Positions 47,437 to 56,176 of a stretch of DNA of 64,000 nt are shown piece by piece. The stretch's first letter is position 1; every line of letters starts with the position of its first letter. Location of the stretch: assembly GCF_010692745.1 (NCBI RefSeq), contig NZ_JAAHTB010000008.1, forward strand, positions 82,264 through 146,263. Direction: 5' to 3'. This stretch comes from Methylobacterium sp. BTF04 (GTDB lineage Bacteria; Pseudomonadota; Alphaproteobacteria; Rhizobiales; Beijerinckiaceae). Both the position numbers and the translations under genes were made by a program. The notes under the pieces were generated by a model. It ran no database searches and was not told the DNA's origin. It saw only the letters and a list, made by a program, of their open reading frames with translations.

Positions 47437-48687
47437 TCAGCGCACCTGCGCTGCGTTCTGCGTGGCGGGCGTTGCTTCCGCCCCGTCGGTGTCGCGCGGC
47501 TTCGTCCCGGTTTCGTGGCCGGCCGGGTGCAATTCCACCGCCTTGACCTGCTGACCGGCGGTAATCTTCTGAACGCCCTCGACCACCACGCGGTCGCCGG
47601 CCTTCAGGCCCTCGCGGATGACCCACTGGTTGTCGACCACGGGGCCGACCTCCACGGGCTGCAGCATGACCTTTTCGTCCTCTCGCACCACCCAAACCTC
47701 GGCCTTGCCGTCGTTGGTACGCTGGATCGATTGCTGCGGAACCGCGATGGCATCGAAATCGATGCCCTGTTTGATCCGGGCGCGCACGTACATGCCGGGG
47801 AACAGCTCATCGTGCGGATTCGGGAACAGCACGCGAAGGGTCACCTGACCGGTGCTCGGATCGGCGGTGACGTCCGAGAACAGCAGCTTGCCGGCCGAGC
47901 CGTAGAGCGAGCCATCGTCCATGATCAGATGGACGTTGGCGGTGTCGCCGCTCAGGCGCGAGAGTTCGCCGCTGGCGAGATCCCGGCGCAACTTGTTCAG
48001 CTCACCCACCGACTGGGTGATGTCGACATAGATCGGATCGAGCTGCTGGATTGTGGCGAGGTTCGACGTCGCGCCCTGCTCCACCAGCGTGCCCTCGGTG
48101 AGGAGAGCGCGACCGATGCGGCCGGAGATCGGGGCGCGGACATCGGTGTAACCGAGGTTGAGCCGGGCCTTGTCGCGGGAGGCCTTGGCGCCGGCAACCT
48201 CGGCCTGGGCCTGCTTCTGGCTGGCATAGGCGGCGTCGTACTGGGCTTGGCTCGCGGTCTGGCGCGAAAGGAGCTGTTCCAGGCGGTCGGCCTGCTGGCC
48301 GGCGAGCACCTGCGCCGCCTCTGTGCGGGCGAGCACCGCCTCAGCGCTCTGGAGCTCCACCACGAAGGGCGCGGGGTCGATCTTGTAGAGGACGTCGCCC
48401 TCCTTGACCAAGCTCCCCTGCTCGAAGGTGCGCTTCACCACCAGTCCGGAGACACGCGAGCGCACCTCGGCGATCCGCAGCGGCGCCACGCGACCGGGCA
48501 GGTCGCGGACATACGGGATCGGCTGCTCGCGCACCGTGACGATGCTGACCTCGGGGGCCGGACCCGGAACGGGGGCGGCGGCTTGCTGTTTCTGGTCACA
48601 GCCCGACAGGGCGACCATGACGAAGCCGGCGGCGAGAGAGGCCGGCCAAGCCCAGGGTGCACGGGTGGAGAAAGACGTCACGATCAC
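47437..48687 (-). CDS. RND efflux periplasmic adaptor (membrane fusion protein)
   Basis: A 416-residue lipoprotein adaptor of the AcrA/MexA family. The lipobox is LSGC near residue 30, followed by a beta-lipoyl segment (VRSRVSGLVVKRTFEQGSLV), a helical hairpin, and beta-barrel/membrane-proximal domains. The stop is three bases before the permease start, so the two form an operon. No TetR-type regulator gene is adjacent in the ~300 bp upstream. Confidence 0.93.
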   Translation of the reverse strand: MIVTSFSTRAPWAWPASLAAGFVMVALSGCDQKQQAAAPVPGPAPEVSIVTVREQPIPYVRDLPGRVAPLRIAEVRSRVSGLVVKRTFEQGSLVKEGDVLYKIDPAPFVVELQSAEAVLARTEAAQVLAGQQADRLEQLLSRQTASQAQYDAAYASQKQAQAEVAGAKASRDKARLNLGYTDVRAPISGRIGRALLTEGTLVEQGATSNLATIQQLDPIYVDITQSVGELNKLRRDLASGELSRLSGDTANVHLIMDDGSLYGSAGKLLFSDVTADPSTGQVTLRVLFPNPHDELFPGMYVRARIKQGIDFDAIAVPQQSIQRTNDGKAEVWVVREDEKVMLQPVEVGPVVDNQWVIREGLKAGDRVVVEGVQKITAGQQVKAVELHPAGHETGTKPRDTDGAEATPATQNAAQVR

Positions 48688-48983
48688 TTCGCTCCTGCGA
48701 AACTCTGGCGATGGTCGGCCCGCTCACGGATCGGCATCGGGTGTTCAAAAGCCTGACGCACCCTCGTCCGGAATCGGAGCGAGGCCGTGGCAATCGCCGG
48801 GCCCCTGGATAAGCGGCCCCGGCGTAAGATTCCGTTCGTATCGGTGATTGCATCCCGGACTGGCCGGCGTTGCACGGTCTTGCGCTACTCATCGCAGAGG
48901 ATTCTGGCGATCAGACGACAGCGTCGGGATTGATCGATCCGCAGCAGGTACGGGTTCTCGCGACGCGCGGGCGGCGTGGTCGA

Positions 48984-49376
48984 TCAGGCCGTCGTTCTGG
49001 GAGGGCGCTCGAGCCGCGTCGCGTCCGAACTTTCCGCGATCGCCACGATGGCGGAGCCGATCGTTGCTGCGGGCGGCGCCAAGGCGAGAGAGGGCAATCC
49101 GGTCCAGCCTGCATCGTCGAGGCAATCGTCGAGGTCGGCCGTGACGGTGGCCGCGATCGTCGTCGCATGGAAGTCGCCGGGCTGTGCATCCATCAGCACG
49201 ACCCGCTCGCCATCCGGCGTCACGGCGAACCGGTTCTGCTGAAGCCCCATCATCATCACGAGCGTGAGTGCGAGACAGGCGACCGCTGTGCGGAAAGCCC
49301 GATAGCCCAGCAGCTTCCATGCCGAGGAATCGGCAGGAGGTCCGGATAGTACAGCCATCGTGGGGGGAGTGGTCAC
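48984..49376 (-). CDS. Possible membrane protein of unknown function
   Basis: A frame of 130 residues from GTG (or 124 from an ATG at 49358) with one hydrophobic segment (AFRTAVACLALTLVMMMG) and a polar remainder containing DLDDCLDDAGW. No clear ribosome site is present and the family is not recognised. The opposite strand also has an open frame but without plausible protein features. The 296 bp between this gene and the adaptor gene holds nothing recognisable. Confidence 0.4.
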   Translation of the reverse strand: MTTPPTMAVLSGPPADSSAWKLLGYRAFRTAVACLALTLVMMMGLQQNRFAVTPDGERVVLMDAQPGDFHATTIAATVTADLDDCLDDAGWTGLPSLALAPPAATIGSAIVAIAESSDATRLERPPRTTA

Positions 49377-49687
49377 CTACCCAAGGTTGGTACCGGGTGC
49401 AACGCAACGCAATATCCTGCGGCATTCTGTCGTGGAACTCTCGGCTCTTGCGCTTCGCCCTCCGGGCGATTTCCTTCGGCGTTGCTCGGATCCCACAAGC
49501 CTCGCGGTTCGACTATCCCTGGGTTGACCACCCCACCCCATGCCGCCAAGGCTCCACGCTCCGATCATTCGCCCATCCGATCCAGTCGTCGTCCGTGTTT
49601 CGGTCGCTTCGTGAATCGGGCGGCTGCCGGAACGGACATCGCCGGCATCGGCCGCCGAACACCCGCCTCGGCCGAAGGAGACGACTC
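49377..49687. other. Intergenic region upstream of the L,D-transpeptidase gene
   Basis: About 310 bp with no convincing gene; only the AAGGAG ribosome site at its right end, seven bases before the next ATG, is clear. Confidence 0.45.
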
Positions 49688-50263
49688 ATGCTCACGCGTC
49701 GCATCATCGCTGCATCGGCCTTCGCGGCCCTCGCCACGATCGCATCCGGACAGGGCGCCAGCGCCGCCAACCCGTTCGACAGCGGCCCGATCGCCGACTT
49801 CATGAACATCTTTCGCGAGCAGGCGATCCCTCGCGAGACCGTGGCCTGGAAGGGCGCGGAGAAGCCGGGCACCATCGTCGTGTCGACGAGCCAGCGCCGG
49901 CTCTACTACGTGCTGGGCCGCGGCGAGGCCGTGCGCTACGGCGTCGGCGTCGGCCGGCAGGGCTTCTCGTGGTCGGGCGAGAAGACGGTAACCATGAAGA
50001 AGGAATGGCCGGCTTGGCGCCCGCCGGCGCAGATGCTGGCCCGCCGGCCCGACCTGCCGCGCTTCATGGCCGGCGGCCAGGACAATCCGCTGGGTGCCCG
50101 CGCCATGTATCTCGGCTCGTCGCTCTATCGCATCCACGGGTCCAACGAACCCGAGACCATGGGCGCCGCCGTCTCCTCCGGCTGCATCCGCATGACCAAC
50201 AAGGATGTGGTCGATCTCTACGATCGCGCGAAGGTCGGCACCAAGGTGATCGTGCGCAACTGA
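49688..50263 (+). CDS. L,D-transpeptidase (YkuD domain)
   Basis: A 191-residue exported enzyme with an N-terminal signal peptide (LTRRIIAASAFAALATIASG) and a YkuD catalytic domain. The catalytic histidine is H150 in YRIHGSNEP and the nucleophile C166 in SSGCIRMTN, followed by the conserved R. It forms 3-3 crosslinks in peptidoglycan or attaches proteins to it. AAGGAG seven bases upstream supports the ATG at 49688. It is compact, without a LysM domain. Confidence 0.93.
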   Translation: MLTRRIIAASAFAALATIASGQGASAANPFDSGPIADFMNIFREQAIPRETVAWKGAEKPGTIVVSTSQRRLYYVLGRGEAVRYGVGVGRQGFSWSGEKTVTMKKEWPAWRPPAQMLARRPDLPRFMAGGQDNPLGARAMYLGSSLYRIHGSNEPETMGAAVSSGCIRMTNKDVVDLYDRAKVGTKVIVRN

Positions 50264-50360
50264 GGCCGTCACGCCGTCGATCGGCGGCGTGACTTCAAAC
50301 GATCATCCGTTCGCCTGCCTGTCCGCGGCCGGTCTGCCGCGGCTGAGGGACGAGTGGGAT

Positions 50361-51161
50361 ATGATCTTCGGCGTCGATATCGGCCTGATCGCAGGCCTCT
50401 TCGCGGTCGCCCTGGCGGCCGGGTGCGTCGACGCCATCGCGGGTGGCGGCGGTCTGCTGACGGTGCCGGTCCTGCTGCTGTCCGGGCTCGATCCCGTGAG
50501 CGCCATCGCGACGAACAAGCTCCAGGGCAGTGCCGGCGCCGTCTCCTCGACGATCGCGTTCGCGCGCCGTGGCCTGATCCATTGGCCGGACGCCTGGAAG
50601 ATTGCGCTGAGCGCCGGCATCGCCTCGATCGGGGGCGCCCTGTGCGTGAGCCTGCTGCCGCGCCCGGTGCTCGACGCTGCCGTGCCGATCCTGCTCGTCG
50701 GCATCGCACTCTACTTTGCCATGGCGCGCCGCATGAGCAACGACGACGCTACCGCTCGCGTGACCCCTGCCCTGTTCGCCCTGACTTGGGCACCGGCCGT
50801 CGGCTTCTACGACGGGGTGTTCGGACCCGGCGCCGGCGCGTTCTACATGATCGGCTTCGTGACGCTGCTGGGCCTCGGCGTCGTGCGGGCCACAGCGCAC
50901 ACCAAACTCGCCAATGCCGCGAGCAATCTCGGCAGCCTCGCGCTGTTCGCGGCAGGCGGGCATGTGATCTGGCCCATCGGCCTCGCCATGGCGGTCGGTG
51001 CGTTCTTCGGTGCCCAGGTCGGATCGCGTCTCGCGATCCGGTTGGGTGCCCGGCTGATCCGGCCGCTCCTGGTCACCATCGCCTGCCTGATGGCGCTCCG
51101 TCTGCTCTCCGACCCGGCGAACCCGCTGCGGCGCGCCGTGGTCGGGTTTTTCGGCGGCTGA
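50361..51161 (+). CDS. TauE/SafE-family permease
   Basis: A 266-residue membrane protein of the DUF81/TauE family with about eight helices in two repeats. AGCVDAIAGGGGLLTVPVLL near residue 20 is the family signature, and GFYDGVFGPGAGAF opens the second repeat. The family exports sulfite, sulfonates or related anions; the substrate is not readable here. The ATG at 50361 starts directly before the first helix and is preferred to the GTG/ATG 24 residues upstream. It converges with the next gene, four bases apart. Confidence 0.88.
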   Translation: MIFGVDIGLIAGLFAVALAAGCVDAIAGGGGLLTVPVLLLSGLDPVSAIATNKLQGSAGAVSSTIAFARRGLIHWPDAWKIALSAGIASIGGALCVSLLPRPVLDAAVPILLVGIALYFAMARRMSNDDATARVTPALFALTWAPAVGFYDGVFGPGAGAFYMIGFVTLLGLGVVRATAHTKLANAASNLGSLALFAAGGHVIWPIGLAMAVGAFFGAQVGSRLAIRLGARLIRPLLVTIACLMALRLLSDPANPLRRAVVGFFGG

Positions 51162-51165
51162 ATCG

Positions 51166-52212
51166 TCAGCGTGGCATGAACGCCCAGTAATCGAGATCGA
51201 GGATGACCGACGGATCGTAGCCGTCGCCGACCTTGCCGGGGTGGTTTCCGCAAGGCTGGTTCTTGGTGGCGACGGTCCTGAGGCGCAGGAGCCCGACATC
51301 GGAGCGGTTCGGGAGGTCTGCGGTCTCCAGCACCTCGCTCCAGGCATAGACCGTGTCGCCGGCAAACAGCGGGGCGACGTGACGGCCGGCATTGATGCCG
51401 GCGAGCGCGAAGGCGTTGGCCAGACCGTTGAAGCTCAGGGCACGGGCCAGCGAGATCACGTGGCCGCCATAGATCAGGCGTCGGCCGAAGCGCGTGTCCT
51501 TGGTGGCGAAGGCGTCGAAATGGACCTTCGCGGTGTTCTGGAACAGGCGCGTGGCGATCTGATGCTCGGCCTCCTCCACGGTCATGCCGTCGACGTGGTC
51601 GATCTTCTCACCGACGACGTAGTCCCCGAACCGGTGCGGGCTGCCAGCGAGATCGACATCGTAGGCGCCGGCATCGAGAGGCGGCAGGGCTCCGGCGAGA
51701 TCTGCAGGCGAGACCACCTTGGCGAAGGTCGGCACGTGTTCCTGCGTGATCGTGGCCTCCGGATCGCGCTTCTTCACCAGCACCCAGCGGCAATAGCTCA
51801 GAACGGTCTCGCCGTTGGCGTCCGAGCCGGTGGAGCGCACGTAGACCACGCCGGTCTGACGGTTCGAGCTCTCCTTGAGGCCGATCACCTCGGAAACGGT
51901 GGAGAGCGTCTCGCCCGGATAGACCGGACGGCGAAAGCCGCCCTCGGCATAGCCGAGATTGGCGAGGGCGTTGAGCGAGATGTCCGGAACCGTCTTACCG
52001 AAGACGACGTGGAAGGTCAGCAGGTCGTCGAGCGGGCTCTGAGGGTAGCCGAGCGCCCGTGCGAAGGCGTCAGAGGATTGCACCGCGAAGCGGGGGCCGT
52101 AGAGCGCCGTATAGAGCGCGACGTCTCCGGTGGTGACCGTGCGGGGCGTGGCATGGCGGATGGTCTCGCCGAGGCGGTAATCCTCGAAGAAGCGGCCAGG
52201 ATTGGTCTTCAT
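51166..52212 (-). CDS. mcd: Mesaconyl-CoA hydratase (two-domain MaoC protein)
   Basis: A 348-residue protein made of two MaoC-type hotdog domains. The start MKTNPGRFFEDYRLGETI and the length fit the mesaconyl-C1-CoA hydratases of Rhodobacter (Mch) and methylotrophs (Mcd), which convert mesaconyl-CoA to beta-methylmalyl-CoA in the ethylmalonyl-CoA pathway of acetyl-CoA assimilation. The symbol follows methylotroph usage, since mch also names a methanopterin enzyme. The assignment rests on remembered similarity; another MaoC hydratase is the alternative. No other pathway gene is adjacent. Confidence 0.82.
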   Translation of the reverse strand: MKTNPGRFFEDYRLGETIRHATPRTVTTGDVALYTALYGPRFAVQSSDAFARALGYPQSPLDDLLTFHVVFGKTVPDISLNALANLGYAEGGFRRPVYPGETLSTVSEVIGLKESSNRQTGVVYVRSTGSDANGETVLSYCRWVLVKKRDPEATITQEHVPTFAKVVSPADLAGALPPLDAGAYDVDLAGSPHRFGDYVVGEKIDHVDGMTVEEAEHQIATRLFQNTAKVHFDAFATKDTRFGRRLIYGGHVISLARALSFNGLANAFALAGINAGRHVAPLFAGDTVYAWSEVLETADLPNRSDVGLLRLRTVATKNQPCGNHPGKVGDGYDPSVILDLDYWAFMPR

Positions 52213-52244
52213 GGCAGATTATCGTCCTATCGCAGGCGTGGCGC

Positions 52245-52547
52245 TCAACGCGTGTACACGGTCGGCTGCATGGGCAGGAACTCATGGAGCAGGCGGCTCG
52301 CGAACAGCAGCAGCAACACCAGCACGATCGGCGACAGGTCGACGCCGCCGAGGTTGGGCAGGATGTTGCGGATCGGCCGCAGCACCGGCTCGGTGAGCCG
52401 GTAGAGCACCTCCCCGATCTGCGAGACGATCGGGTTGCGCACGTTCACGACGTTGAAGGCCACGAGCCAGCTGAGCACGGCACTGGCGATCAGGACATAG
52501 ATGTAGAGCTGCACGACGGTGTCGAAGAGCCAGATGAAGGCGTTCAT
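52245..52547 (-). CDS. YggT-family membrane protein
   Basis: A 100-residue protein with two hydrophobic helices (residues ~5-30 and ~65-90) and the family motif YRLTEPVLRPIRNILPNLGG between them. YggT proteins are linked to cell envelope and osmotic tolerance, without a fixed biochemical role. The ATG at 52547 is used (MNAFIWLFDTVV); a further upstream ATG would add 16 polar residues. Confidence 0.9.
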   Translation of the reverse strand: MNAFIWLFDTVVQLYIYVLIASAVLSWLVAFNVVNVRNPIVSQIGEVLYRLTEPVLRPIRNILPNLGGVDLSPIVLVLLLLFASRLLHEFLPMQPTVYTR

Positions 52548-52670
52548 GCGGGGGATCGATGTCCTCGTGGTCCCGGCCTTGGAGGCACGATTCACGCGCA
52601 GGCAAAGCAGCAGGATTTCCGGAATTGACAGTCTGGCGTGCCCGAGCCTAAAAGGCCGGCACCCCGGAAC

Positions 52671-52746
52671 GGGGCTGTAGCTCAGATGGGAGAGCGCCGC
52701 AATCGCACTGCGGAGGTCAGCGGTTCGATCCCGCTCAGCTCCACCA
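52671..52746 (+). tRNA. tRNA-Ala (CGC)
   Basis: 76 nt including encoded CCA. The acceptor stem GGGGCTG pairs with CAGCTCC (one G-T), the anticodon stem CCGCA/TGCGG encloses loop ATCGCAC with anticodon CGC, and the T-arm carries GGTTCGATCCC with stem pairs. It reads GCG alanine codons. Confidence 0.95.
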
Positions 52747-52948
52747 GGTTTTCCTTATCTGACAGGGAAACCGGGTGTTTGGTTGCGAACCGGTCGCCCC
52801 ATGGAGGCGACCACCATCTCGCTGAAATTGCATCGTTTTCTGACGCGCCGATCCGAAGCCCGATGGGCGATGCGGATTGCCTATAGCCGTCAAAGCGGCC
52901 TTCGGTCCGACGAGAGCCGGGCCTGTCTGTTCGGTCGTTGCAACAGGC

Positions 52949-53062
52949 TCAAGCGATGAGCCACGCGATCGCAAAAACCCCACTGAGGAAGAGTCCATAA
53001 GTCGCCAGCACGGCGGCGACTTCACGATGCTGGATGACGAGGTTTTCGGATGCGGTGATCAT
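52949..53062 (-). CDS. Possible small membrane protein, 37 aa
   Basis: A short frame MITASENLVIQHREVAAVLA ending in one hydrophobic helix (ATYGLFLSGVFAIAWLIA). The amphipathic start plus C-terminal helix resembles small tail-anchored membrane proteins. No good ribosome-binding site is visible, so support is from composition only. Confidence 0.35.
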   Translation of the reverse strand: MITASENLVIQHREVAAVLATYGLFLSGVFAIAWLIA

Positions 53063-53381
53063 GGCATTTGCAGCGAGTGATGCGACACCCGGACCATCTC
53101 ACGCCGCCTCATAAAATACGATGCGGTGGAGTGCGTCTTCGCGCATCAAATCCGCTCTGTCGCCGGACTGCAACTATGTCGCCAGATTGCAACGAAAATG
53201 GCCGCGCGCCGATGCCCGGACCGCCAAAGTGGACGCAGTCTCTCGATGTTCGTCGAAACACACGGGCCGGCCTCCCGCTATGCCCCGTAAGCCAACACAG
53301 GCAACATGCCTTTTCCGGAGTCCCGCAAGCCGGAGGCCTGCGAGACCCAGTGGACTCACCGTCGCGGTGATGGATGGGGCG
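53063..53381. other. Intergenic region with a short direct repeat
   Basis: About 320 bp with no supported gene. At 53158-53193 two 17-nt copies (TGTCGCCGGACTGCAAC and TGTCGCCAGATTGCAAC, two mismatches) are spaced by two bases. Confidence 0.4.
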
Positions 53382-53627
53382 TCACATCGCGTGATGGCGG
53401 CGGTGATGCTTCATCCGACGATGGCTCTTCATGCGGGACTTCATCTTCGGTCGTTCGCTCATGGCAGGATCCATGGAAGGGCCACCGCCGCCGGTACCCA
53501 TGCGACGCTCCTCGCCCGCACGCGGACCGCCGGCCTGCGAGCCGGACGAATTGTAGGGCGAGCCGCCCTGGGCGAATGCCGGGATCGAGAGCAGGATCAG
53601 CCCGGAAGCAATAATGAATGACTTCAT
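53382..53627 (-). CDS. Small secreted His/Lys/Met-rich protein
   Basis: An 81-residue protein with a signal peptide (MKSFIIASGLILLSIPAFA-Q). The mature chain is Gly/Ser-rich and ends in a cluster of Met, Lys and His (KMKSRMKSHRRMKHHRRHH), which could bind metal ions or polyanions. I do not recognise the family. An AGGA-type site precedes the ATG. It appears to be a single-gene unit. Confidence 0.72.
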   Translation of the reverse strand: MKSFIIASGLILLSIPAFAQGGSPYNSSGSQAGGPRAGEERRMGTGGGGPSMDPAMSERPKMKSRMKSHRRMKHHRRHHAM

Positions 53628-53793
53628 ATCAAATCCTCATTCGGCCCGGCAGGCGGGCATCCTGTATCCATTGCAGGTTCGTGTGAGGTTTGACAGTCGG
53701 TTTTTGCGGAGGCGGACCGAATACAAATGACCGGTACGGCAAGTTTAGCCGATCATTTGTTACATGCAGGTCTTGCGGTGAAGAGCGCAGCGC

Positions 53794-54093
53794 TCAGTGA
53801 GCCACGTCACTTCCGGCGCGTGAACTTGCGAACAGATCGGCGCCGGCCTTCGCACCCGCAGCCTGAACCAGCGTGGCCTCGGCGCAGGTGCCGGCGATCC
53901 GTACGCCGATGTGGTGAAGGCGCTCCCGATCGGTGCAATAGGCAGCGACCCGGGCGCGACCGTATTCCGGCATCGTCTCCATCAGCTTTCCGAACTCCAC
54001 ATCGTTCGCGCGGTAGAGGGCGGCGATGAGCTCGATCGGGATCGGATACTTGGCCAGGACCGACGTCACCGGCCGCAGGGGAGAGTTCGCCAT
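53794..54093 (-). CDS. Hypothetical 99-residue protein
   Basis: A soluble protein (MANSPLRPVTSVLAKYPIPI...) with predicted helices and two cysteines, no signal peptide and no membrane segment. The composition is coding-like and a GGAAGT-type site lies upstream. The family is not recognised and the neighbours give no functional hint. Confidence 0.6.
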   Translation of the reverse strand: MANSPLRPVTSVLAKYPIPIELIAALYRANDVEFGKLMETMPEYGRARVAAYCTDRERLHHIGVRIAGTCAEATLVQAAGAKAGADLFASSRAGSDVAH

Positions 54094-54242
54094 GACTGCC
54101 TCATCACTTCCAAGTGAATGAAGATCGTGGGCGTATGGTTAACAAAGTCCTAACCAATCACTGCACTGACGATCTTGCGACGGTCTGCTGCTTCCGAAGC
54201 GAATCGATCGAGAAAACGCGTGCGTCGGCTCTGGACCGTCGA

Positions 54243-54452
54243 TCAGCGGTGACGGCGCATCATGCGTCCCGAACGCATGCGCGGGCGGACCATGGCGCTG
54301 CCGCTGCGCGCTTCGCGGTGCTGGCCGGCGAAGCTGCTGTTGCCGGTGGCCGCCGCACGACGGCCGAGTCCGTCTCCGGCGGCGAAGCTCGTAGTGCTGA
54401 AGCCGAAAAGAAGACCGGGCGACGCGGCGGCGCCGCGGACATTCTTATTCAT
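54243..54452 (-). CDS. Doubtful small basic protein
   Basis: A 69-residue frame (MNKNVRGAAASPGLLFGFST...) ending in an Arg/Met-rich tail (MRSGRMMRRHR) like that of the secreted protein at 53382-53627. The N-terminus is only weakly signal-like and no ribosome site is seen. It could be a decayed relative of that gene or chance. Confidence 0.3.
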   Translation of the reverse strand: MNKNVRGAAASPGLLFGFSTTSFAAGDGLGRRAAATGNSSFAGQHREARSGSAMVRPRMRSGRMMRRHR

Positions 54453-54566
54453 GGGATGACCGTCAGCGGCGAATACGTCTCGGGACAACCGCACTGCTGG
54501 GGGGGAGCCGTGAGCAATCGATCCTGTTCCGGTGCGGTCGAGGCACCGAGACGCGGCAACGCCGTG

Positions 54567-54941
54567 TCAGCGCTTCAACATTCCGAGCCAGGACGAGACC
54601 GGGTCGACGACATAGGCGGCGACCGAGGCCGCCCATTCCCGCGCCCTGGCCGTCATCGTGCGGCCTCCGAGGCGGGATTGTTCGTCCTCGGCGGCTTGAG
54701 CCGCCATCACCGCCGTCACGTAGGCGTCTTCCTGCGCTTTGCATTCGTCGAGAGCGTTGCGCTGTCCGCCGGCCTTGCTCTGGCCGGCCGGCTGGTGCGT
54801 GAACGCATCGCGCACGCAGCCCTTCCAATCCCGCTCCAGGATCGTGAGATCGCCGCCGCTCGCCGGCTCGGCCGCCATCGACCCGAGACAGCTCCCGAGG
54901 CCGACGGCGATGCAGGCGAAGGTGAGCACGAACGGTCGCAT
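54567..54941 (-). CDS. Secreted protein of unknown function, 124 aa
   Basis: The signal peptide (MRPFVLTFACIAVGLGSCLG, cleavage near MAA-E) is followed by a helical, charged chain with two cysteines (WKGCVRDAF, LDECKAQEDA), suggesting a helical hairpin closed by a disulfide in the periplasm. The spacing recalls lysozyme-inhibitor-like or CHCH-type hairpins, but this is not a family assignment. The ATG at 54941 is chosen because the signal peptide begins there. Confidence 0.65.
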   Translation of the reverse strand: MRPFVLTFACIAVGLGSCLGSMAAEPASGGDLTILERDWKGCVRDAFTHQPAGQSKAGGQRNALDECKAQEDAYVTAVMAAQAAEDEQSRLGGRTMTARAREWAASVAAYVVDPVSSWLGMLKR

Positions 54942-55077
54942 GCCCTCTCTATCGCCGATCAAGGAGCCCGCTGACAAGAACAAAGGTGCAACACCTGTTC
55001 GGCCGCGAGACGAGGTCCAAAGTCGCGACGGAAACCGGCGGACCCGCCGATTTCCACCGATGGTTCGCGCGGTGACG

Positions 55078-55584
55078 CTACTCGGCGGCGATCGGCGCCG
55101 GTGTCTTGCGCGGCCGGCCGCGGCCTGCCGTCTTCGTCGGCACTGCGGCAACAGGCCGTTCGGCCTTGGTCTCTTGACGATGGCGACCCAGGCCGAGGCT
55201 CTGAGCGAGCGCGGAACGCTGCGCCGAGTAGCTCGCGGAGGTCATCGGGTAATCCACCGGCAGGCCGTGCTTGGCCCGGTAGGCTTCCGGGGTCAGACCG
55301 CGGATCGTGAGGTGACGACGCAAGGTCTTGTAGGACTTGCCATCCTCGAAACTGACCAACGCGTCGGGGGTGATCGACTTCCTGATCTGTGCGGGCGTGG
55401 CGCGTTCTTGCTTTTCTTCAGCCGATGCGACGGGCTGGCTCAGGTTGATCAGTGCCTGATGAACGGCTCCGATCAGATCGGCCAGGTCGGACGGGCGGAT
55501 CGAGTTGTTGGAGACGTAGGCAGACACGACATCGCCCGTGAGCGCGACGAAATCGGCTGGTTGAACCTCAAGTATGTCGTCCAT
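55078..55584 (-). CDS. mucR: MucR/Ros-family transcriptional regulator lacking cysteines
   Basis: A 168-residue MucR-type global regulator of alphaproteobacteria. The N-terminal oligomerisation helix region and the DNA-binding core (SFEDGKSYKTLRRHLTIRGLTPEAYRAKHGL) are clear. In zinc-binding relatives the core has a Cys just before the ExDG segment; here the protein has no cysteine at all, so it cannot form the usual Cys2His2 site. The C-terminus has an AT-hook-like GRGRPRKTP. The start at 55584 (MDDILEVQ) is preferred to one four residues upstream. A split inverted repeat at 55603-55636 may be an autoregulatory site. Confidence 0.88.
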   Translation of the reverse strand: MDDILEVQPADFVALTGDVVSAYVSNNSIRPSDLADLIGAVHQALINLSQPVASAEEKQERATPAQIRKSITPDALVSFEDGKSYKTLRRHLTIRGLTPEAYRAKHGLPVDYPMTSASYSAQRSALAQSLGLGRHRQETKAERPVAAVPTKTAGRGRPRKTPAPIAAE

Positions 55585-55966
55585 TGCGTGCCTCATGTGT
55601 GGTTGATCGCAAATACTTTGGAGAGTTTACGATCAAAATCAAGTCTGCTTCAGCGTTGTCGCGATAATATTGTTCCGGTGCGTCTGTCCAATTTCGGACC
55701 GATCGAGCGGGTATCGCGCCAATCGAACCTTTGCGGTCTGCGCTGGTCATCGCGAAAATGGCTGGCAGGCATAGGCTGACACGCGCGGGCCGCCGCGTGT
55801 CTCTCGGTGCTGATTCATCGGGGATGTTGGCTGACCGCAACCGCCGAGGTCTTGGCATGATCCAAGCGGCGATGGCAAAGACATGCCGCTTTACGGCTGC
55901 ATCATGCACTTTGGTCAAGCGGGCCCGATATCGGATCTCGCTGACGATTGCGTGTTCTGGGGAAAA
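55585..55966. other. Upstream region of mucR
   Basis: About 380 bp without a supported gene. It holds a 7-bp inverted repeat (TTGATCG at 55603-55609, CGATCAA at 55630-55636, 20-nt spacer) in an AT-rich patch just upstream of mucR, a plausible promoter/operator region. Confidence 0.45.
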
Positions 55967-56042
55967 TGGTGAGCGCGTTGGGGTTCGAACCCAAGACCTA
56001 CAGATTAAAAGTCCGTTGCTCTACCAGCTGAGCTACGCGCTC
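55967..56042 (-). tRNA. tRNA-Lys (TTT)
   Basis: 76 nt including encoded CCA on the minus strand. It starts GAGCGCGTAGCTCAGC, the anticodon loop is CTTTTAA with anticodon TTT, and the T-arm GGGTTCGAACCCC precedes the acceptor end CGCGCTCACCA. Confidence 0.96.
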
Positions 56043-56176
56043 GCATTCGCGGTGAGGATCGGGGCCGGACGTGGTGTCGGACCGGATCGTTCCGGAAAGC
56101 GTGGCCCGCAATAGGGGCTCGGCGGTATGGGGTCAACCGGTCGCCGGTGCGACGCCGAGGATGGGAAAGGCGGGCG

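Noticed and set aside
48870..49349. Coding frame of 159 codons on the + strand
   Set aside because: It is very rich in Arg and Gly with no domain; the minus-strand frame with a membrane helix is more plausible, though also weak.
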